From the NCBI GenBank assembly GCA_029891385.1, contig CM057227.1, positions 62,745,567 to 62,809,566 on the forward strand: a stretch of 64,000 bases of DNA, written 5' to 3'. Each line of letters starts with the position of its first letter. Position 1 is the first letter of the stretch. The stretch comes from Erythroxylum novogranatense. Taxonomy: Eukaryota; Streptophyta; Magnoliopsida; Malpighiales; Erythroxylaceae. Under the pieces are notes generated by a model. It had not been told where the DNA came from and did no database searches. It worked only from the letters and a program-made list of their open reading frames with translations. This document shows, piece after piece, positions 25,701 to 38,239 of this stretch. A program made the position numbers and the translations under genes.

Positions 25701-28700
25701 TATATATCTTGGTTGACATAACAGATGTTAAGTGCAACCAATGTTTGCCATTCTCCCAATAATTGTTCTATATATACAATATCAATTCTGGAGCATCCCA
25801 TTGTTCTTCGTTTCTGATTATTCATTTCTTATAGCTGCTTTAATTACAATTTCACTATTTGTTAGCTTTCTGATTATGTTTCCATTAAGAATGCTAAAGT
25901 TTGAAGGATTCTAATTTTGTTATTTCAAAGATTCCTTGTTCATCCTATATAATACTAGTTTAATTCAGAGGTATAGTTTGTTATACTTTCTTTCATCTTA
26001 TGTGTTATTTTGTCCATGTTTTCGTTGTTTTATTGTGAATTCAAATTTGGATTGGTGATTTTGGTATTGCCTATCTTACCAACCACCTGGGTCGGCTTGC
26101 TTGTATCTGTCTTTGCAGCATGATGCTGCTTGCCGTGTTATTGCAAGGCTTAAGAAGGAGAGGGATGAGGCAAGATCATTACTTGCACAGGCTGAAAGAC
26201 ACATGCCACAGGCGGCAACAGTAGCAATGCCAAATGCTGCCACTCTTAGCAATGGAAGAAGAGGTTTATATGCAATATTCTTCATGGTCTTAGCTTTGAT
26301 CATATTACTTAGCTTGTGCATTTAAGTTGTGTTAATCACATTACAGCTTCTGAGGACGAAGAGATGGGACCACCTGGAAAGAAAATTCGTCCTGGCATTT
26401 CTGCTGACATCATTACTGAGCTAACAGACTGTAATGCAGCTTTATCACAACAGCGTAAAAAACGGCAGGTGTCTTCATGTCCATGCAAACTAGTCTATCT
26501 GAATCATTTTCCAGAACTGATCATATTGAACAGCAAGATTACTATGCCTTCATTTATATGTATGCCTGATCAGTGTTAATAGTTATATTTCCCCTTTTAA
26601 TCCATGTTAGCGTCCACCAACATTGGCAACCAGTGAAGCTCTGGAGAGGTATACACAGCTTTCTAGTCATCCTCTTCACAAAACAAGCAAGCCAGGAATT
26701 GTGTCTATTGATATCCATTATTCTAAGGTACGTGTTCTCTTTAATTTGGATCTCATGATGAATTGATGTACCTAGTGTTGTTGGCAGGGCCATTGTTGTC
26801 TTTAGTCTGGAAGATGAGTGTAGGAAGATTGGAATTGTATCAGGCTTTTCCTTTGGGTTTAAGATAGGTTTTCCTTGAAGGACTATTGAAAGATGGGTGC
26901 TCCTTGTATTTGATGTTCATGGTAGGGTTGCGGGTGCCAATCATGAACAACAAGAAATAGGAAAAAAAAAAAGATAAAGATACAATATTTAAGTTATCGA
27001 GCTCTTTGAACAGCATCACGCATAATAACTCAACATTCCTGTTGAGGATTTATTGGTGGGATTTGTTTTGTAAATCTATGCTTTATTTACTTGAATGTTT
27101 ATTCTCAATTTCATATTTCATGATTTCACCAAAATACTTTTTGCAACCTCTCCTTTGCTGCTGTCATAAGTTGTGAGGGCATGGCTAAAAAAACTGCAAC
27201 ATGATTTATTACACTCTGATTTTTCTTATGAATTCAGGCTTAAGGAGTGATTATCATGAGTATGCTATGGCTTTACAAAATCACGTTCAATTTTGTATTC
27301 CGTGGTTCCACCAATATACTTTTGTTTGTTGGATAATACTATGAAAGAGTTGGAATTGCTTGATTAGTGCATAGTGCATCAAGATTTTGAGCAAAATTAC
27401 TCACCTTATAAATATTGTCTAATATCTTATATACATAATTAGGAGTTTTGTTGCCTTGTTTTGTGTCTTACTGGGTTTTGTTGGTCCATTTTAGTTGGTT
27501 GCTGGACTGCTGATTTCATAAACTTTATTCTTTGGTTAAATCATATGTTCCTATGACATTTAGGACCTAATTGCCACTGGAGGGATTGATGCAACTGCTG
27601 TAGTCTTTGGTCGCTCGTCAGGAGAGATCCTATCTACACTCAGTGGCCATTCTAAGAAGGTTTTTGCACTAACTTGGTTATTGCTGCAATATTTTTGTTT
27701 AAAATTAATATCCTCACTGATCAGGTCATGTCTCTGGTAGGTTACGAGTGTGAAGTTTGTTGGTGACAGTGATTTTCTCTTGACTGGTTCTGCAGATAAG
27801 GTTGGCCAATTTATTTTTCAAAAAAGTGTGGTTCTCCTAAATGAATGCGGACTTTCATCTTGTACTCATTAGTTGTATGATATACATTTGCAAAAACACA
27901 GTATTCATTTGTTTTTATTCAATGACACAGATGGTTCGAGTTTGGCAAGGTTCTAGTGGTGGGGCGTATAATTGCATACACATGTTGAAGGATCATACTG
28001 CTGAGGTATATTTGTTTTTAATTGCTGATGTCAAGAATGATATATCAATACATGCTTGAGCTGATTGGAAGGTTGTCCAATTTTGTGACAGTTGTAACCA
28101 TTTGGATTAATACACCTATTATCCTGTCAGGTGCAAGCTGTCACGGTTCATGCCACAAATAATTACTTTGTAACTGCTTCTCTTGATAATACATGGTGCT
28201 TCTACGATCTCTCTTCTGGTGAATGCTTAGCGCAGGTTCCAACAGCTCCCTTTCCCTGTGACAGTTATTAATGTTAGAAAGTTGGATTTTTTTTAAATCT
28301 CTTTCCTTCCAGTGTTAAGATGCATGTGATGTTTAGGTTAAAAAAGTATTATTTACTCATGTAATGTTTAATTGTTTCTATGATGACAATTTTTATGTTT
28401 CATTTACATCGAGATGGTCATGGATACCTGAAACTTGAATCTAGTGAATTATTATTTTATTGTGCTGTGAATGTCATGTCCAAGGATTTTATATATGATT
28501 CTAGTTATGTCTTGTAAGTCTACTTTTCTTTTCTAATTTTATATCATAAGTTTTGCAGCCTCAAAATCTCATATGTTTATTGAGTTAATAAATATTTCTG
28601 AATTTTCTCGTAGGGAAATTAAGGATGTATGTTGTACACTTGTCATGATTCTACAGGTCTCTGACACTTCAAAATCTGATACTTCCAAACCAGAGGGTTA

Positions 28701-30105
28701 TACGTCTGCATCTTTCCATCCTGATGGTCTTATTCTTGGAACAGGAACATCTGAAGCTGTTGTTAAAATTTGGGATGTTAAAAGCCAGGTAATTCTATCA
28801 GGCATATAACATGACCCCTGATGGTTATATTTTCTGATTTCATTAACCCCTGGCAAGACATTCAGGTCTGTCTCCAAGCAGTATATATGAATGCTGATTT
28901 TGATCATTCTTTAAAATTTCTACTTGTGTACTTGATTGATTTACAGGCAAATGTTGCTAGATTTGATGGGCATGAAGGAGCAGTAACTGCAATATCATTT
29001 TCAGAAAATGGTTACTTCCTGGCAGTGAGTATCTCGGATCCAGAATGAATGATTGACCATATAACCTATGGCTGATTTTATAAGTTTTGATTGGACAGAC
29101 TGCAGCTCATGATAGTGTTAAATTGTGGGATCTTCGAAAATTGAGGAATTTCCGTACCTGGAGTCTATATGATTCAAATACATCAACAAACTCTGGTAAG
29201 TATGGCTGTGATGCTAGACCCCATAATTCCATATAGATGGTCCAGAATGTAATCATTTCATGCACTTGTTTGTATTAAGATAACAAATTAGAGCAGGTTT
29301 GCTTGATGGTTTTTAAATATTCATCTCTTCTGCAATATCTGTTTTGGCCTATGGAAATATATCAATATAATTTCCTCACAATAAAGTGACAATTATAGTG
29401 AACTGTTTCCAAGTAATATATCACTGGATTCTTGTGCTTATTATTGCAGTGGAATTCGACCACAGTGGACATTACATTGGAGTTGCAGGGTCAGATATAA
29501 GGTATGGTTTCTATTTGGATTTCAAACATGCCTAGTTCCATGTATATTTTTAGAAAGCATTCCTTGATTCTTTTATCTTCTCTCTTTGCTGGACTATAGT
29601 TGCATGGGACGAGTAACATTATTTTGATCTTCCTGGAGTTAGTTGGTGTCAGACTTTGTAGAGTCTTTTTTTTCTTCTCCTTTTCACAATTCATTTTCTT
29701 ATCTGGAAGAAACATCTTATTGACAAGATTGTAAACAAGTCAAGCAATTCATTTGACTGCTTCCAAAGTTTCTTAACTTTGTATAGCATTTTTCCTGGCT
29801 TATCTGTGCCTCTGGTTTTGTAGGGTATATGAGGTTGGCAATGTCAAAACAGAATGGAATTGCATAAAAACTTTTCCTGATCTTTCTGGCACAGGTTTCC
29901 CTTGTTAGCTCTTCCAGTGTAGTTGCTGTATTTCTTTTTTAAGTGTTGGGAAGTGATGAACTGACGGTGTTAATTTTGCTATTTTGCTGCAGGTAGAGCA
30001 ACATGTGTAAAATTTGGTACAGATGCAAAATACATAGCTGTAGGATCAATGGACCGGAACCTCCGGATATTTGGCCTGCCTGAAGATGCACAGTTGGAGT
30101 CGTGA
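22745..30105 (+). CDS. PRP19: Pre-mRNA-processing factor 19 (PRP19/MAC3, U-box E3 ligase), 18 exons
   Basis: Exons: 22745-22757, 22840-22925, 23716-23787, 23946-24008, 24648-24734, 26119-26263, 26347-26468, 26611-26727, 27564-27659, 27741-27800, 27931-28005, 28131-28235, 28657-28788, 28947-29024, 29099-29195, 29450-29501, 29824-29894, 29993-30105. All introns are GT-AG. The 1,584-nt CDS stays in frame (527 aa; plant MAC3 proteins are about 523 aa). Residues 1-70 form the U-box ('[14 protein letters not shown]', '[17 protein letters not shown]'). About 65-135 is the Prp19 tetramerisation/coiled-coil region, followed by a K/R-rich linker, and about 225-520 are WD40 repeats ('VRVWQ', 'VKIWDVK', 'VKLWDLRK'). 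Prp19 is the ubiquitin ligase of the nuclear Prp19/NineTeen complex (MOS4-associated complex in plants), acting in spliceosome activation, DNA repair and immunity. No lesion seen. Single gene, convergent with the TLDc gene. Confidence 0.96.
24445..24526 (+). repeat. 41-bp tandem duplication in PRP19 intron 4
   Basis: Two adjacent copies starting cagcttcagattctttttgg, differing at a few bases. It lies inside the intron between exons 4 and 5, away from splice sites. Confidence 0.85.
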
Positions 30106-31125
30106 AAAATCCTTTCCTGAGTTTTCTAAATTGTGCAGGGATTACCTTGCAGTGGATGTTAGTACCTCATTTGAACTAACAGCCTTTGTGCCTGCTGAAG
30201 TGAGTGGTGAAATTTGAGATCTCGGTTGGTCTTTGGTCTTGGCGCTTTGCGTGATTTAACCAGCCAGTGGAGCCTTCTAAACTTAGAACGCAGTTCATTT
30301 GTAACAGATGGGCTATTTTGTTTTAAAATATCCGCAGTATGATTTAAATCGCATAGGAGACTGTTTACTGTTTCTGTTGTACTGTATTTACTGTAAACTG
30401 TAGTTCTGTGTTGACTAAAATTTTCAAACTAGTCTGTTTTAACGATTAAGGCCTAGTTTGTGTCTGCCAGAAGAACGTGGAAGCTTTCAATATGTAGCTA
30501 ACTGTACTTGTTAAAAGTTAGTGAACGAACGTAGAGCCCTTGGGAAGTGAACTACTGTAAGGTTGAAAAAAGTTTCAATGGTGTTACATCTCAATTCTGA
30601 ATATGAATTTTAAATCAGATGTAGCTAAAGATGGTAAATAATTGACAACACTAAATATACGACAGACCTAAACCATTACACATTTCAGATTTTCATTTTA
30701 AAGATTACCACAAAATAGTTCAATGTTACTGCCTTAACTCCTTTTCTAATGCAATGGAGAGAGCACTTTCAAGTATTGATTTTCAGGTAATATTTTATCC
30801 GCATTCTCAGGAATGGCAGGGGAAAAACTATCTCTATCCTACATGTCTCACATGCATAAATAAAACGAGCTCAATCACCATAGCTTACAGTACCTGCTTT
30901 GCAATACGATGAAAGTACACCTGCAGATTGTCCGTCGTCGACTCTAATGCTAGACCCTAATTTCACCAAATTTCAGACTGACGTGTCAACCATCAGAAGT
31001 TAAATCAATTTGCATGGACCAAAGGGCTAATGGTGGCTAGATCAAGTTCAGAATAATAGAAAGAATGAAAAAATCATCATCAGATAAAACCAAAGAGGGT
31101 AACATGCGAAAATTCACAGCCTTCA
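30106..31125. other. Convergent 3' region between PRP19 and the TLDc gene
   Basis: Holds the 3' UTRs of both genes. No other coding sequence seen. Both transcripts end in this 1-kb space, so overlapping 3' ends are possible. Confidence 0.5.
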
Positions 31126-34007
31126 TCAGGTGAGATATTTTGAACTATGCGTAAACCCCCAAAGCTGCATAATAAATAACAAAATCTAATCAACACATAA
31201 ACACCGTAACTTCATTTACTTACATGTGCACCTATCAGTAAAGAAGCAGTAAGAATGGCTAACAGATAGTCCTAAACTATTTTATCAATGCAAGGTTCGA
31301 CCTCATCTATTCTTGCATATATCCACCTTTGGGAAGAACAAAGCAGTTTCAGCAAACTGTTATACCACAAAAATTCTTCTAGTGCAGGATTTAAGAGACA
31401 TTCCAGTAACCCTGAAGAGTAACTTCGAATATTGGCAAATTCGTAAGGAGCCTAGGTTTGCATTCTTAATTAATTCTGACTGGAGCTCCTCTAACAGTAG
31501 TTTAGCGTTTACTTTACAGAGGCAGTACCAGGCAAAAGAGTTATAGTATGATCCACCATCCTTTCTTAGCTGAAGTGCCAGAAAAATAACAGAAACAAAA
31601 GTCAAAAATTACCTCAACGTTTTTCAACTCAAACTCATCCTTAAGGGCGAGGCACAAGTTCCCAAATGTTTCACAGGGTCCACTACTTCCAGTTAACCTT
31701 GTCAAATGGAAAATGAGTAACATCACTAATTGTGCAGATAATTTTACAAATTCACTCATGTCAGAAAAGAAACTAAGTTAGCAATACACTAGAAAAATTG
31801 GCTTACAGATCTCCATCCAAGTGTAAAGCGAAGTTGCCACCACCTCCAAATGCTAGTAAGTCATTCATACACATGTAGTAATATCGGTTGGCACCTAATC
31901 AAGCAGTATTAACTCTCAGGTTTAATTTGTACATAAGGATTTTATTGCTTCTCAAGCACTAATTAGAAGTTCAACTTCCTCTGAATTAAATGGTTATCAA
32001 CTCACATCTACATGGAGAATATTTTTAACCAAGAACATGATATTTATTCATGAGATGAAGCAACATTGCAACAATGTGAGTTTTCTTCCCATTTTATACA
32101 ATAATTACAAAAGCTATTCAATTCATATCAACAAAATAATCTCGTCACTAAGCCAACAAGGTTATAAAAATTTCCTTTATTGCAAAAGAGGTTGGTGTTC
32201 ATATTATTTAACCATTACGAGAACCTGGAAAATAAATTCAAGTTGTTTGTCACCTTTTTGAGAGAAAATGTTACAGAATGATGAAGCTTACCAGTTGGTC
32301 TAAATAATCTTGGCTCACCATATATGGTTGTAAAAACAAACGATTGGTTTGTCCCCTATAATGAAAAAAAAAAAGATAGATAAAACAATCATCTAAAATT
32401 TAAGTAGGTAAAGGAAAGGAAACTAATCAAACACTTTAAAGGACTTCAAAATTGGAAATTCAAATTTACCTGATATTTTCTCTTAGCAGTGGGTATTAGA
32501 GGACATTCTAGCAGCCCACCAAAAACAGAACCTTGTCTATCTCCAACAATCTACAAGTTGCATGACATTCATAATTTTACCTAATTAAGATGTTGACACT
32601 TCTTGTTGGATAGAATTATAGACTTCTGGGCATAAATTCATAGACATACCAGTAAACAAGGGCCAGAGAGGGCAGAACTGTTGCGAATAAGTGTGCGGAG
32701 TGATATGCCATGCTTCAAAGTACTGCCCTTCATTTGAAAATTTTGCAAATGATTCAAAGAGGTAAAGATGGTAGCAGAAAACCATCAACATCAAGCAAAA
32801 AAATACCTATACAATAAAGTCCATTTGCAACCTTTCACGATGTTAGGAAGAGAGAACTTTAAAAAGACGTACAACTCTTGAGAAATAAAAGCTGATTCAT
32901 CAGCAACATCAGACAACACCTCCCCTGATGTTTGTTGACTATGTGCTTCATTACGCATGGAACTATCAATAATCTTTATGGGGGGACCATCCTCATTCGT
33001 TTCATCTGTACTAACTATTTGCTTATTCTTGCCAACTAACCCATATTTGTTAGAATCTTCAGAACACTTCCTGATCTCTTCTTCAAATACAGTATCAAAT
33101 GTGGGATACTTCACCGTGTATTCCTCTCGTTCCTTGAATTGGTTACAGCCCCATCCAGCAGGAAGCGACTGTGTTGATCTTAAATCATCTTGTTGCTTGT
33201 TTGGTTCGGACTCAAGAGAGCTTAACCAAGGGGAAACAAAGGGAAAAAATGAAGAAAATATTTTGCCTCCTTTAGAGAAATGCCTGGCCTACACAATCAA
33301 TAAGCTCACGTCATAAAAGTGGCGTTAAAGTTACAAGTAAAACCAAAAACGAAATCAATTATCTTCTCTATTGAACGTATAAAAAGAATACTTTGAACGG
33401 TCAGATAACTGAGAACATTTTTTGTATATAGCCTTTGTTTCATAGCGAAACAATAGAAACATTAACCACCTCTGCTTCATATATCCTCAGTTCTATCAGA
33501 TAGAACCTTGAGGTTTACTTCTGTTTCCATAATTTTTCTCAGCTACGAAAGACAACTCAGATAATATAACAGTGGAACCAAGAGGCAACACATACAACTC
33601 ATCCACAAAGTAAACAGACGCTACGCATCAACCCAACATCATCAACATCATGATCATTACAAGAATCTAAAACTAGAAGAGCTTCCCTAATGTCAAGAAA
33701 TCATAGTTCTCTATTCTTCAAAGAAGTGATTCCAAGAAAAAGAAAAGGAAAAGGAAATTAGCCCATAAAGAGTTATCGATCCGACGCAACTTTGAACCTT
33801 TGAAGGACGTGAATTATCCATGGAAAACACATAAATTAATACAATAGCGTAAAGAACAGAACTACATTGTACGAATTGAAGCAGATCAATTCCCAGAAAG
33901 GACAATACCTGAAATTTCTCATGGAGGGAGGAGGGCGCAGAAGAACTCGGCGAATCAGCGAAGAGACGAGACAGCTGATTGGAAACCTTCTCTTTCAACG
34001 TATACAT
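31126..34007 (-). CDS. TLDc-domain protein, 8 exons
   Basis: Exons in transcript order: 34007-33909, 33288-32807, 32722-32650, 32550-32470, 32355-32292, 31894-31807, 31697-31613, 31164-31126. All junctions are GT-AG and phases fit, giving 1,011 nt and 336 aa. Residues 1-165 are low-complexity/acidic and poorly conserved ('MYTLKEKVSNQLSRLFADSP', 'PAGWGCNQFKEREEY'). About 165-334 is a complete TLDc domain: 'LYVFLKFSLPNIVKGCKW', 'KHGISLRTLIRNSSALSGP', 'GDRQGSVFGGLL', 'FVFTTIYGEPRLFRPTG', 'LAFGGGGNFALHLDGDL', ending 'ELWGFTHSSKYLT'. TLDc proteins (OXR1/NCOA7 class) are linked to oxidative-stress tolerance and V-ATPase regulation in animals; plant members of this size are sometimes named TLD-domain nucleolar proteins, with role unsettled. 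The last 39-bp exon is short and easily missed. Confidence 0.9.
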
Positions 34008-34324
34008 GATTTTCGATCAGAATCTATTACTATTATATGATCATATGAATTAGCGAGCGAGCGAGGACGAAAAGAAGAGAAAAAGAAAGGTCTTGGCTTT
34101 ATGATTGGATGGAAACGGAGAAGTGTCCGTTTTGGACAAGTGATATTTGTGCTGTAACTCCGAATAACGAAGAAATTAATAAAGTGTAAGGGAAATTTTG
34201 GGTTTTGTATTTGTTTTGGACAAGGCTGTCGGTCAAACGAAGGCTTTACGGTGTTTGATTGGTTGTTGTTCGGATTGAGGATTTGATCTCTTTTATCTAT
34301 GGATCCAACTACGTTTTTTAACAA
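34008..34324 (-). promoter_or_regulatory. Presumed promoter/5' UTR region of the TLDc gene
   Basis: The 317 bp between the TLDc start codon and the Pack-MULE target duplication. The open frame on the minus strand at 33995-34324 has no recognisable domain and would overlap the 5' leader. I could not fix a TATA box. Confidence 0.4.
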
Positions 34325-34333
34325 CTAAAGATG
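34325..34333. other. Left 9-bp target-site duplication of the Pack-MULE
   Basis: ctaaagatg, identical to 39365-39373. Nine-bp duplications are the usual signature of Mutator-like transposition. Confidence 0.9.
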
Positions 34334-34525
34334 GGCATCAGATCCTCCGTGCCATAAATTCTGTACCTATTCTGTGCCACATCCAAAACGTTGTCGTTTT
34401 TATTTAAACAAACGTCTCCTCTAAGCGCCTAAGCCAAGCCAACGTCTCCATCTTCTTTTGATTTTGCCTAAGCCAAGCCGATGTCTCCTCCTCCTTTTGA
34501 TTTTGCTTCCGCTTTACTTCTTCGA
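34334..34525 (+). repeat. Left terminal inverted repeat of the Pack-MULE
   Basis: Partner of 39200-39364. Contains a local tandem duplication of about 55 bp (cctaagccaagcc ... cttttgattttgc twice, 34428-34510) that the right end lacks. Confidence 0.85.
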
Positions 34526-35536
34526 CCTTGCTCTTAACTCTGTAATTTGCCATTTTCTGTACAAAAGAAACTTAGGAACCAAACAGAGCAGTGTTTCTTT
34601 CCATTTAGATGTGTATTCTCTCTTTGTTCTATTACATTTATATGCGTCTTCTCTCTCTCTCTCTTTCCATTTAGATGCATCTTCTCTCTTTCTCTCCATC
34701 AACTACTCACGTAGTCTAGGATTTGGTGTTTTGGGTTCAAGCAAACTGGAGCTTTGAAGACTTTTGAGGATTTGGTGTTCTGGGTTTTGGGTTTTGGTTG
34801 ATTGGAGACGGTAGCTCGGAGGAAAGGGTTATCACCATAATCATGGTCGGTGGACCCACCAAAGGTATGAACTTTGTCTGAAATTTCTCATTTTTGGATC
34901 CCCACCTCTTAATTTTCTATGTTCGTTCTCCTTTGGAACTGAAGAGTTAACATTCAGTGGCAGGTTGCAGTGAATTCACTAATTTTAGCTGAATAGGGCT
35001 GAGATTGTAAAAATGTGCGTTGATAATGGCAAGGGAGGTTAAGCAAATTGGTCGACTTGCTTCTATTTTACATTGATTGATCGACGTGTTGTGTTCTTTT
35101 GATCATAAGTGACATTTTACGTAAGTCCTAATAGTTTACTATTGTGCGAGTGATTTGTCCGTCTTCGTTGGTTAATTTCCGCGGAAGAACTGGGATTGCC
35201 ATTTGCTGTGAATTTTTTTTTCTTCTATTAGATTGCAGTTGATTTATGAGTATTAGAATATATATATTGAGAATGTTATTCCCTTGTTGAAGAAAGTTAT
35301 GCTCTTGTAGAGTTTCCTTAACGAAGAGATGATTTTTCAAATTGGTTACATGCTATTACTTCCTTAATCTCTTAATTGGTGGCAGAGAGTGGTATACTTA
35401 ATCTCTAAAGATGAGTCGTTATCCATACTTGAAGTTATGTCCATCACTTTACTTTCATTTTTAATGCAGTTAATCCATTTTTCATTGAAATTATGCCTCG
35501 TAACAGTTGGCTAAACAATCTTCCAATTCACTTCAG

Positions 35537-36290
35537 GTTGTTTCTGCAATGGTGAACAATGATCTAATCAGTCTGGTAAACACCAGGCCGCTGAAATACT
35601 GGAAAGAAACCCTTGCGCTCTTGTGTACGGTAAGTATTTTACCTCTGAAAATTGACGTGGTATACTTATAAGCCTGAAATAATCAGCTGCGTTCTTTATG
35701 CATTTATACATTCTTGTGTAAATTTTATCTGCCATTGTTTGACTACTGTGAGAAGATAATACATATCAAGATTCTTATTATGCAATTATATTCTTTCTTC
35801 TGCCACTGATATGTATTCTTTTGTTTATGATTAATAATCAGTTTGCACAAAACGAGGACTGGAGTTTGTTATGCAATTCACTTGCTTCAAAATTGATGGC
35901 TGCTGGCAGCACTTTGGCAGCCACCTTATGTTATATTTGTGCGGGAAACATTGATAAGACAGTTGAAATTTGGTCAAGAAGTCTGAAGGTTGAGCTTGGA
36001 GGAAAATCATACGTTGATCTTCTCCAGGTAACATGTCCCTTATATTAAAGGCTTTAACTTTATATGATTGTCCACAAGATTTGGGACTCAAACAATCTTC
36101 ATTTCATTAGGATCTGATGGAGAAGACTATTGTCCTTGCTCTGGCTAATGGCCAGAAACATTTCAGCGCATCTTTCTTCAAGCTTGTTGAAAAATATGCT
36201 GAAATTTTAGCCAGTCGGGGATTGTTATCAACTGCAATGGAGTACTTGAAACTTTTGGGATCTGATGAAATGTCTCCTGAGCTATTTTAG
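35537..36290 (+). pseudogene. SEC31: Captured SEC31 fragment (3 exons, open frame)
   Basis: Exons 35537-35629, 35842-36027 and 36111-36290, all phase 0, with GT-AG introns. They encode a central-to-C-terminal alpha-solenoid part of plant SEC31 ('[20 protein letters not shown]', '[10 protein letters not shown]', '[20 protein letters not shown]', 'TVEIWSRSL', '[20 protein letters not shown]', '[15 protein letters not shown]'). The frame then meets a stop (TAG 36288-36290) two codons after the homology. SEC31 with SEC13 forms the outer COPII coat at ER exit sites. Here the WD40 N-terminus and the proline-rich C-terminus are missing. From the internal ATG at 35549 a 148-aa product is possible. 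There is no stop or frameshift within 150 codons, so either the capture is recent or the frame is maintained. Confidence 0.85.
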
Positions 36291-38239
36291 CACCAATTGT
36301 TAGATATTTATTTAAGTTTAATGCAAAGGATTCGTGTATATAAATATGTATTCATGAGTTACAATCTTTAAAGTAACATTTTTAAAAACAAATCAATACT
36401 AGTCAATTTTGAGAATAAATTACAGTCTACAAGTGTAATTGTCACAAAAGATCTTTGGATTCGTAAGCTAAACGTCGGTAATGCTGCTAGTTTTAGGTTT
36501 CTAATTGCGACTCAGCACCAATTACTTCCAAGTCTGTGGGAGTTATTGTTGCACCATTTCTTCTCCTGGCAATTTCTCCATTTCCTGCCAAATATTGAAG
36601 AGAAATAAAGTCACGCATTGGAAAAAGATAAAAATTGATAATATAATAATCCAAAAACCCAAAAAATCCAAGTGTACTTTCTAATTAAAGTTACAATATA
36701 ACTATGCATTTCCTGAAAAAAACAAGAAAAGAAAATTCAATGAGCGCTTTCAGAGATAATCACACAGCATACATGAGTAGAGACTTGAACTTTGACACTA
36801 TATTCATTCATTAGTTTTCTATGTAAAGAGATAATCATACTGCATACATGAGTAGAGACTTGAACTTTGACACTATATTCATTCATTAGTTTTCTATCTT
36901 TTACATTTGCTCTTTACTCAAAAGCTCGACTATGATTTAGAGTTGTCTTAATATGTCAAATTTTAAGCTAAGAAATGACATTCAAATCAATATCTCTCAC
37001 AAATTTCCACATATCGGGAATGAAGAAAAAAGTTCATGATGTACCATGAATGGAAAAGGCAAATATGCATCGGGAAAATCTACTTAGGATAGATAAGTAC
37101 AACAATGATTTCTAATAATTAAAATGATTGTGAAAATTAGCTTTGAAATGCACTACAATGTGCTTTGACATATCTTTTGCCATAGGAAAAATCAAAGCTC
37201 TTGTAATTAATGAAGAAGAAGAAATTAATGAAGCTTAAGCTCATTTCAGATCATAACCAAATTGTGTAAACAAAATGTCAAAATCAAATTTCAGTGCTTA
37301 ACTAACAACTGCCAATACTTCCCAAGCCATCAATTCATATGTGTGTGCACAAGCTGAATACAAATAAATGTCCTTGTTTGTATTAACAAATTTACTTCAT
37401 TACATAGATGTGGGCACAACCTTGAGAGTTGTCATGTCAGGGATGTATAGCTTCATCTTGTCAGGAAAATGTTCATCTTATGTTTTTCTGCGTGCATGAA
37501 CCAAGAAGAGCATATTAAATTGAAAATTTTGAAAATTATCTTCTCTTCTTACAATACAATAATTGAACTCCTTCTTAGAACACACAACTGGACTAATTTT
37601 TCATGGACTTATAGCCACCATCAACCACAATCCTAGCCATATGTTTTGTTTAATGTTACTGGATGCAAAGAATTACACAGAATGAGGCATTCAGCAGGAG
37701 TGCTTCTAAAGCACTTAGCCCTTAATTCTGTTACTGCATATGATGACACTTCTACTTCTCTAAATGGTACACAATGATTTTTACACATAACGACTTTTAC
37801 ATAATGGAACTGCTAGGTTCTCAAATCCTTGTAACACCTTTGCTTTAGATAACTATTGATATGCTCACTGCATTTGAATCATTGATCAGATAATCTTTGC
37901 AAAAATTTGTTAAGGAAAAGTATAGCAATTGGAGTATTAGGTTAGCATATGAAGCACCTTTGCATACAGGTGTTGGCAAATATGATCAGAAAAGCAATGA
38001 AAGATTAATTTCAAAGCTAAATAGTGTCTTTTGTCTTACACCAACCAAGTATAACTACAGGTTCGAACACAAACTTGCAAGTCAAAGGTCGTGAACTTTT
38101 TCTTTGTTGTTGAGTTTGTGTGCTCTTTAAGTCCAATTACTAAGAAGAAGTGGATATAAGAATCATACTTGAAAATCCTAGTTAATCACAAAAAACATAC
38201 AAGCAGAATTGGTTAGAAAAAAATAGACCAGTATGGTAC
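36291..38239. other. Pack-MULE interior without confirmed exons
   Basis: AT-rich, intron-like sequence. It contains a ~75-bp tandem duplication (36752-36898, unit with catgagtagagacttgaact) and a 65-codon plus-strand open frame at 37897-38094 that I do not recognise. A candidate minus-strand exon is listed separately. Confidence 0.5.
36493..36584 (-). pseudogene. Candidate captured terminal exon, donor gene not recognised
   Basis: A minus-strand acceptor (ttggcag) at 36585 is followed by 29 codons plus TAA with protein-like composition ('GEIARRRNGATITPTDLEVI', 'GAESQLET'). It needs an upstream exon ending in phase 1, and none is visible. It could be the 3' end of a fourth donor gene or of one of the known donors. 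This rests on composition and one splice site only. Confidence 0.3.

Noticed and set aside
31360..31605. 81-codon minus-strand frame as a possible last exon of the TLDc gene
   Set aside because: The conserved TLDc ending (LWGFTH...) is encoded at 31126-31164 with a good acceptor and correct phase; the 81-codon frame has no TLDc homology.
34843..34864. ATG with a following splice donor as first coding exon of the SEC31-derived unit
   Set aside because: It ends in phase 1 while the next SEC31 exon is phase 0, so a direct splice would shift the frame. A non-coding first exon remains possible.
37390..37480. Minus-strand 'DEHFPDKMKLYIPDMTTLKV' phrase ending in a stop, possible captured exon
   Set aside because: Protein-like, but no acceptor gives this frame without an immediate stop; not enough to call.
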